From the NCBI RefSeq assembly GCF_022771645.1, contig NZ_JALFCU010000085.1, positions 1 to 64,000 on the forward strand: 64,000 nt of DNA. Direction: 5' to 3'. Below the pieces are notes generated by a model. It had not been told where the DNA came from, did not search any database, and saw only the letters and a list, made by a program, of their open reading frames with translations. Both the position numbers and the translations under genes were made by a program. The DNA comes from Selenomonas sp. GTDB taxonomy: Bacteria; Bacillota; Negativicutes; Selenomonadales; Selenomonadaceae. This document shows positions 59,434 to 64,000 of this stretch, piece after piece. How positions within the stretch are numbered: the first letter of the stretch is position 1; each line of letters opens with the position of its first letter.

Positions 59434-60663
59434 ATGGCTCTTATTGTAAAGAAATTCGGCGGCAGCTCCGTTGCCACCACGGAAAAAATCATGAACGTCG
59501 CCAAGCGCGTCTTGAGCGAACGCCAGCCCGGCGATCAGATCGTCATGGTCGTGTCCGCTATGGGCGATACGACGGACGACCTCATCCAGCTCGCGCACGG
59601 CATCAACAAGGACCCGTATCAGTATACGCGCGAAATGGATATGCTGCTCACGACGGGCGAGCAGGTCTCGATCGCGCTGCTCGCCATGGCATTCAAGACG
59701 CTCGGCGCGAAAGCCATCTCCCTGACGGGCCCGATGGCCGGCATGCAGACGAACTCCGTGCACACGAAAGGACGCATCGTCGACATCGAGCCGGAGCGCG
59801 TAAAGGAAGAGCTCGACAAGGGCAACATCGTCGTCGTCGCGGGCTTCCAGGGCGCAGACGAGAAAATGGATCCCGTCACGCTCGGCCGCGGTGGCTCGGA
59901 TACGTCGGCTGTCGCGCTCGCGGGCGCGCTGAAGGCTGACAGCTGCGAAATCTTCACGGACGTCGACGGCATCTACAGCGCCGATCCGCGCATCGTGAAG
60001 GATGCGCGCAAGATGAAAGAGATCACGTATCACGAGATGCTCGAGATGGCGCGCCTTGGCGCCGGCGTCATGCAGCCGCGCTCCGTCGAGATGGGCGAGT
60101 ATTTCCACATCCCCATCCACGTGCGCTCGACCTTTACGACAAAACCCGGAACGATCATTAGGGAGGATTATACAATGGAAGATAAGGATTTCGTGATTCG
60201 TGGCGTGGCTCATGACAACAAGGTGGCGAAGATCGCCGTGCTCGGCATCCCGAACACGCCGGGCATCGCGCATGAGATCTTCTCGGCGCTCGCTGCGGAG
60301 AGCATCGACGTCGACATGATCGTGCAGAGCATCCGCAACATCGAGAAGAACGTCACGGACATGGTCTTCACCGTCGCGGCCGACGATCTCTCGCAGGCGA
60401 AGAAAGTCGTCGACGGCGTCGCGTCGAAGCTCAACGCCATCGCCGTCCTCATCGAGGAAGACGTCGCGAAAGTCTCCATCGTCGGTGCCGGCATGCTCGG
60501 CAACCCGGGCACGGCCGCGCGCATGTTCGGCGCGCTCTCGAAAGCGGGCGTCAACATCGACATCATCAGCACGTCGGAGATCAGCATCAGCTGCCTCGTC
60601 AAAGGCTCGGAGCTCGACAAGGCCGTCAATGCCATCCATGAGGAATTCTTCCCGAAGAACTGA
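59434..60663 (+). CDS. Aspartate kinase
   Basis: A 409-residue monofunctional aspartokinase, first step of lysine, methionine and threonine synthesis. The catalytic domain has VKKFGGSSVATTEKI, TTGEQVS and RGGSDTSAVALAGAL. The C-terminal half has two ACT domains (KIAVLGIPNTPGIAHEIFSAL and KVSIVGAGMLGNPGTAARMF, SEISISCLVKGSELDKAV) that bind feedback inhibitors. It follows a GGAGGAGAA site. Class (LysC or other isozyme) is not certain. Confidence 0.93.
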   Translation: MALIVKKFGGSSVATTEKIMNVAKRVLSERQPGDQIVMVVSAMGDTTDDLIQLAHGINKDPYQYTREMDMLLTTGEQVSIALLAMAFKTLGAKAISLTGPMAGMQTNSVHTKGRIVDIEPERVKEELDKGNIVVVAGFQGADEKMDPVTLGRGGSDTSAVALAGALKADSCEIFTDVDGIYSADPRIVKDARKMKEITYHEMLEMARLGAGVMQPRSVEMGEYFHIPIHVRSTFTTKPGTIIREDYTMEDKDFVIRGVAHDNKVAKIAVLGIPNTPGIAHEIFSALAAESIDVDMIVQSIRNIEKNVTDMVFTVAADDLSQAKKVVDGVASKLNAIAVLIEEDVAKVSIVGAGMLGNPGTAARMFGALSKAGVNIDIISTSEISISCLVKGSELDKAVNAIHEEFFPKN

Positions 60664-60682
60664 CACGGTTCCGTTGCAGTAT

Positions 60683-60719
60683 AAAAGCGGGCAACCGGCG
60701 CTTGCTGGTTGTCCGCTTT
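60683..60719. terminator. Hairpin terminator between aspartate kinase and the LysR gene
   Basis: AAAGCGG and GCAACC pair with GGTTGT and CCGCTTT around a 10-base loop. The following T-tract is short, so it may be a weak bidirectional terminator. Confidence 0.6.
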
Positions 60720-60731
60720 GCTGTGTGCACG

Positions 60732-61628
60732 TTATTTCGTTTCCGCTTTTTGTTTCTCGCGCAGCGTCTCCTTGCAGAAGTCCATGAACGACTGCGCGGC
60801 CTTTGAGATGTAGCGGTCTTTCTTCCACGCGAGGCCGACGTCAACAAGGAGCGGCGTCTCGAGCGGGATGGCTTTGACGCCCGGCGCGTCCTCGAGCACC
60901 ATGTCGAGGAGGAATGAGATGCCGACGCCGCTCGCGACGAGGCCTTTGATCGTCACGACCTGGTTCGATTCGAGCACGATGTTTGGCGTGATGTTGTTTT
61001 CTTTCAGCTTGCCGAGGATCGTCTGGCGCAGGAACGAGCCCTCCTTCAGCATGATGAGGTTCGAGGCGGCGATGTCATCCTTCGTGAGGAACGGTTTCTC
61101 CGCGAGCGGGCTGTGCTCCGGCACGCAGGCGACGATTTGGCTGCGCACCATCGGCAGGAGCGCGAGGTGGTTCGACGCGCCCGAGATGATGATGATGCCG
61201 AAGTCGAGCTCGTCGCGCTCGAGCTGCTCGCGGATCGACACCGAGCCTTCCTCGTGCAGATAGATGTCAAGATGCGAATATTTTTTCTGGAAGCTCGAAA
61301 AAATGCGCGGGAAGAGATATGCGCCCATCATCGGCGGGATGCCGATCTTGATCGAGCCTTTCTGCAGCTGCTTGTAGTCGTTGACTTCGAGCACGGCGTC
61401 CTGGATGTTGCGGAGCGCGAGCTCGATGCGGTTGAGGAACACCGCGCCCTCCGGCGTCAGGGCGAGCTGCTTCTGGCTGCGGTCAAAGAGCTGGATGCCG
61501 AGCTCCGCTTCGAGCTTCTTGATGGCGACGGTGATGTTCGGCTGCGAGACGCGCAGCCGCTCGGCCGCGCGCGTGATGTTGCGCAGGCGGCTGGCCATCT
61601 GGAAATATTCGAGCTGACGTAATTCCAT
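60732..61628 (-). CDS. LysR-family transcriptional regulator
   Basis: A 298-residue regulator. Winged helix-turn-helix at the N-terminus: MELRQLEYFQMASRLRNITR, AAERLRVSQPNITVAIKKLEAELG, LFDRSQKQL. The effector domain (residues about 90-295) resembles the CynR/CysL branch. No clear target gene: it converges on aspartate kinase and diverges from motA. Its ribosome site is weak (AGAAAG). Confidence 0.9.
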   Translation of the reverse strand: MELRQLEYFQMASRLRNITRAAERLRVSQPNITVAIKKLEAELGIQLFDRSQKQLALTPEGAVFLNRIELALRNIQDAVLEVNDYKQLQKGSIKIGIPPMMGAYLFPRIFSSFQKKYSHLDIYLHEEGSVSIREQLERDELDFGIIIISGASNHLALLPMVRSQIVACVPEHSPLAEKPFLTKDDIAASNLIMLKEGSFLRQTILGKLKENNITPNIVLESNQVVTIKGLVASGVGISFLLDMVLEDAPGVKAIPLETPLLVDVGLAWKKDRYISKAAQSFMDFCKETLREKQKAETK

Positions 61629-61669
61629 GCGATCGCTTCTTTCTGTATAAATTTCGCTTATTTTTCTAT

Positions 61670-61678
61670 ATTATACCA
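61670..61678 (-). promoter_or_regulatory. Extended -10 promoter for the LysR gene
   Basis: On the minus strand TGGTATAAT, perfect -10 with TG extension and AT-rich surroundings; -35 box unclear. Confidence 0.5.
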
Positions 61679-61758
61679 TAAAATGAGAAAGATAAATGGT
61701 AAAATAATGCCGATTTATGATTTTGACGAGAAAATTTTTTTCTTTGTGCCAGGTAGGA

Positions 61759-61787
61759 TTTTCTTTTTTTATGGGGAATAGTATAAT
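61759..61787 (+). promoter_or_regulatory. Candidate promoter for motAB
   Basis: Perfect TATAAT (61782-61787) with a weak TTTTCT 17 bases upstream. A small dyad CGAGT-ATG-ACTCG (61793-61805) lies at the predicted 5' end of the mRNA. The 240-base region 61629-61868 holds nothing else that I can name. Confidence 0.4.
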
Positions 61788-61868
61788 AAACACGAGTATG
61801 ACTCGATGGGATCATCCAGGTTGCAAAAATCGGATGCATACAAGGACGAAGTTTAGGAGGTCTTTTTC

Positions 61869-62642
61869 GTGGAGATATCGACCATCATCGGCATGGTCCT
61901 CGGATTCATCGCCATTTTCGTGGGCATGGTCTTGAAGGGCGCGCCACTCTCGGCACTCAACAACCCGGCCGCATTCCTCATCATCATCGTCGGCACGATC
62001 TCGTGCTTGTTCACCGGCTTCCACATGGTAGAGCTGAAGACGCTGCCGAAGATCGTCAAGATGACGTTCAGCAAGCCGAAGACGCATGACAAGGGCGAGC
62101 TTCTCAAGCTCTTCGTCGAGCTGTCGCAGATCGCTCGCCGCGAAGGTATCCTCGCGCTCGAGAACAAAGTCTCGGACATCGACGATCCGTTCTTTCGCAC
62201 GGGCCTCGGCATGGTCATCGACGGTATGGATCCGGATTTCGTCAGCGACGTCCTCGATGCGGAGCTCGCCGTCATGCAGGAGCGCCATTCGCTCGGCCGC
62301 TCCATGCTGACGCAGGCAGGCACGTACGCGCCGACGCTCGGCGTCCTCGGCGCCGTCGTCGGCCTCATCGCCGCCCTCGGCAACCTCGATGATATCAACA
62401 AGCTCGGCCACGCCGTCGCGGCGGCATTCGTCGCCACGATCCTCGGTATCTTCACGGCATACGTCCTGTACCTGCCGCTCGCGAACAAGCTGAAGCTCCT
62501 CTCGGAAGCAGAGGTCAGCGAGAAGCGCATGATCATCGAGGGCATCCTGTCGCTGCAGGCCGGCGATTCGCCGACGGCCATCGAAGCGAAGCTCATGGTC
62601 TTCATCCCGCAGTCCGAGCGCGAAGGCGTAAAGGAGGGCTGA
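61869..62642 (+). CDS. motA: Flagellar motor stator protein MotA
   Basis: A 257-residue membrane protein with four helices, forming the ion channel of the stator with MotB. IIGMVLGFIAIFVGMVLKG is helix 1. The large cytosolic loop has basic and acidic residues that touch FliG (IARREGILALENK). APTLGVLGAVVGLIAAL, with the channel prolines, and HAVAAAFVATILGIFTAYVL are helices 3 and 4. The start is GTG with an AGGAGG site. It lies four bases before motB. Confidence 0.94.
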   Translation: MEISTIIGMVLGFIAIFVGMVLKGAPLSALNNPAAFLIIIVGTISCLFTGFHMVELKTLPKIVKMTFSKPKTHDKGELLKLFVELSQIARREGILALENKVSDIDDPFFRTGLGMVIDGMDPDFVSDVLDAELAVMQERHSLGRSMLTQAGTYAPTLGVLGAVVGLIAALGNLDDINKLGHAVAAAFVATILGIFTAYVLYLPLANKLKLLSEAEVSEKRMIIEGILSLQAGDSPTAIEAKLMVFIPQSEREGVKEG

Positions 62643-62646
62643 TCGC

Positions 62647-63531
62647 ATGGCTCGCAAGAAACGTGGCAAGAAACATGAGGAGGAAGCCGGCGAGGCTTGG
62701 CTGCTGCCGTATTCCGACCTCATGACGCTGCTCCTGGCGCTCTTCATTTCGCTGTTCGCCATGTCGCAGACCGACCAGAAGAAAATGTCGGAAATGGCGC
62801 AGGCGTTCAGCGCGGCGTTCAACATGGGCGGCCCGTCGTTCTTTGACAAGATGGGCCCAAATCCTGGCCGCCGCGCGGAGATGCCGTCGGACGAAGACCT
62901 CGGCAACTCGGCGTACATCCAGGAAAACCAGGCCCTCGAAGAAGTCAAGAAGCAGATGGACTCGTACATCGACCAGAACTCGCTGAACGAGCAGCTCTCG
63001 ACGGAACTCACGGAAGACGGCCTGCTCATCCGCATCAAGGAAAAAGCGCTGTTCCCGTCGGGCTCGGCGGAGCTCGTCGCGCAGTCGCAGAGCATCGGCC
63101 CTGTCGTCGCGGGACTCCTCGCGACGATCCCGGAGCGCGTTATCATCTCGGGTCATACGGACAACGTGCCGATCAGCAGCGCGCAGTATCCGTCGAACTG
63201 GGAACTGAGCTCGGCGCGCGCACTGAACTTCATGAAATATCTCTTGTCCATCAACGCGAAGCTGTCGCCGCAGCGCTTCAGCGCCATCGGCTACAGCGAA
63301 TGCCGGCCGATTGCGGACAACAAGACGGAGGAAGGGCGCACGAAGAACCGCCGCGTCGAGATCCTCATCGCGCGCAACCTGCGCTTCAACCCGAACGAGG
63401 TCAGCGCGGCGAAGGCGAACAAGAACACGGACGACGCCTCGCCGGCGAGCACGGGCGGCGAAGCGCCGAAGACGGACAGCAAGAACGCAGCCGTCGCCGA
63501 CGGTTCGCATATCACGACAACGAATTTCTGA
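62647..63531 (+). CDS. motB: Flagellar motor stator protein MotB
   Basis: A 294-residue stator protein. A Lys/Arg-rich start precedes one transmembrane helix, YSDLMTLLLALFISLFAMS, with Asp24 as the ion-binding residue. The C-terminal OmpA-like peptidoglycan-binding domain includes ISGHTDNVPI and NWELSSARALNFMKYLL, YSECRPIADN..R.KNRRVEI. The tail after about residue 265 is disordered. Whether it is proton- or sodium-driven is not clear. Confidence 0.94.
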   Translation: MARKKRGKKHEEEAGEAWLLPYSDLMTLLLALFISLFAMSQTDQKKMSEMAQAFSAAFNMGGPSFFDKMGPNPGRRAEMPSDEDLGNSAYIQENQALEEVKKQMDSYIDQNSLNEQLSTELTEDGLLIRIKEKALFPSGSAELVAQSQSIGPVVAGLLATIPERVIISGHTDNVPISSAQYPSNWELSSARALNFMKYLLSINAKLSPQRFSAIGYSECRPIADNKTEEGRTKNRRVEILIARNLRFNPNEVSAAKANKNTDDASPASTGGEAPKTDSKNAAVADGSHITTTNF

Positions 63532-63548
63532 TGATAAAGAAAGAATAC

Positions 63549-63630
63549 GCCTCCCCCTTTGGGGGAGGGGGACCGCGAAGCGGTGGAGAGGGTAGCGACG
63601 TATCGAGATTCTCAAGCGTCGCTACCCTCC
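63549..63630 (+). repeat. Palindromic repeat, copy 3, with an added long stem
   Basis: Hairpin 1: CCTCCCCC (63550-63557), loop TTT, GGGGGAGG. Hairpin 2: ACCGC (63572-63576), loop GAA, GCGGT. The purine-rich tail here forms a third, 13-base perfect stem: GAGGGTAGCGACG (63588-63600) with CGTCGCTACCCTC (63617-63629), loop 16. It lies between motB and acpS. Confidence 0.8.
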
Positions 63631-63652
63631 GATACGTTAAGGGGCGGGACAT

Positions 63653-64000
63653 ATGATCGTAGGCATCGGCACGGACATCATCGAGATCGGCCGCGTGGGG
63701 AAAGCCATCGCGAGCGAGCATTTCCGTGCGCGCGTCTACACGCCGGCGGAGCGCGCGTATTGCGAGAGCCGCGGCGCTGGCATGGCGGCTTCGTTTGCCG
63801 CACGGTTTGCGGGCAAGGAGGCCGTGCTCAAGGCGTTCGGAACAGGCCTGCGCGAGGGGACGCTCCTCGATATTGAAATTTTGGATGATGCGCTCGGCTG
63901 CCCGCAGGTCGCGCTCACCGGGCATTTTCGTGCGCTCGCCGAGCAAAAGGGCGTCACGCGCATCTTCCTGTCCCTGAGCCACGCAAGGGAATACGCGACG
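63653..64000 (+). CDS. acpS: Holo-[acyl-carrier-protein] synthase, 3' end outside window
   Basis: The first 116 codons are visible and run off the right edge; the family is about 120-130 residues, so little is missing. The enzyme transfers the phosphopantetheine arm from CoA to acyl carrier protein. MIVGIGTDIIEIGRV holds the metal-binding Asp, and FAARFAGKEAVLKAFGTG has the Glu and Lys of the active site. SLSHAREYA is the conserved end region. A GGGGCGGG stretch precedes the ATG; repeat copy 3 is 23 bases upstream. Confidence 0.94.
   Translation, partial: MIVGIGTDIIEIGRVGKAIASEHFRARVYTPAERAYCESRGAGMAASFAARFAGKEAVLKAFGTGLREGTLLDIEILDDALGCPQVALTGHFRALAEQKGVTRIFLSLSHAREYAT

Noticed and set aside
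61693..61716. Sigma-28-like motif (TAAA then GCCGAT) upstream of motAB
   Set aside because: The spacing between the boxes is about 12 bases instead of about 15, and the site is over 150 bases from motA; a TATAAT lies closer.

Overview
The window reads as a chromosomal segment of a GC-rich (roughly 60 %, judged by eye), motile, propionate-forming anaerobe of the Negativicutes, most likely a Selenomonas-type bacterium. The evidence is a complete succinyl-CoA-to-propionyl-CoA gene set with a biotin-dependent methylmalonyl-CoA decarboxylase, flagellar motor genes motAB, cheR and a FliK-like protein, and lipoproteins and Tat signals next to Firmicutes-type repair genes (AddAB with an Fe-S cluster, RbgA, CshA-like helicase). 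The genus is an inference. Genes are tightly packed with many ATGA overlaps, and no stretch over 300 bases lacks a gene. I see no rRNA, tRNA, CRISPR array, IS element or prophage.

Layout. 1-1338 (minus): a BsuPI-domain protein cut by the window edge and a NodB-type polysaccharide deacetylase. 1521-7313 (plus): SEC-C methionine aminopeptidase coupled to a DEAD-box helicase, then a UvrD-like helicase carrying an internal DnaQ-like exonuclease, then a HisJ-family phosphatase. 7486-11301: a redox cassette of a DUF4405 membrane cytochrome, a Tat-signal aldo/keto reductase-ferredoxin, a carboxymuconolactone decarboxylase-like protein, a flavodoxin lipoprotein, a cupin and a small helical protein. 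11427-19904: a LysR regulator, then the propionate operon (CoA-transferase, two-part methylmalonyl-CoA mutase, MeaB, epimerase, decarboxylase alpha subunit, a 49-residue epsilon-type subunit and the biotin carrier). The membrane subunits of the decarboxylase are not here.

20083-23794: a PAS-GGDEF protein, Hsp20, CheR and a degenerate PaaK-like protein. 23838-36185: a DNA-end-processing block, sbcDC, a DUF6765 protein, addBA. 36256-37923: an AAA-ATPase/PD-(D/E)XK protein. 38003-41966 (minus): glycerate kinase, GntP permease and CdaR regulator. 42137-47944: a YbhGFSR/CecR-like ABC efflux operon whose double ATPase carries a one-base frameshift. 48051-52414: a basic-tailed small protein, RbgA, RNase HII and a FliK-like protein. 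52450-54764 (minus): MATE transporter and a ketopantoate-reductase-like enzyme. 54893-55795: an orphan ZnuA-like lipoprotein. 55869-59223 (minus): class II aldolase, RluA-type pseudouridine synthase and uracil permease. 59434-64000: aspartate kinase, a LysR regulator (minus), motAB and a partial acpS.

The most notable non-gene signal is a family of three two-hairpin palindromic repeats (near 11266, 44121 and 63549) whose stem sequences change in a compensating way. Two copies are read as protein: one is the C-terminus of a small protein and one is the linker of the double ABC ATPase.
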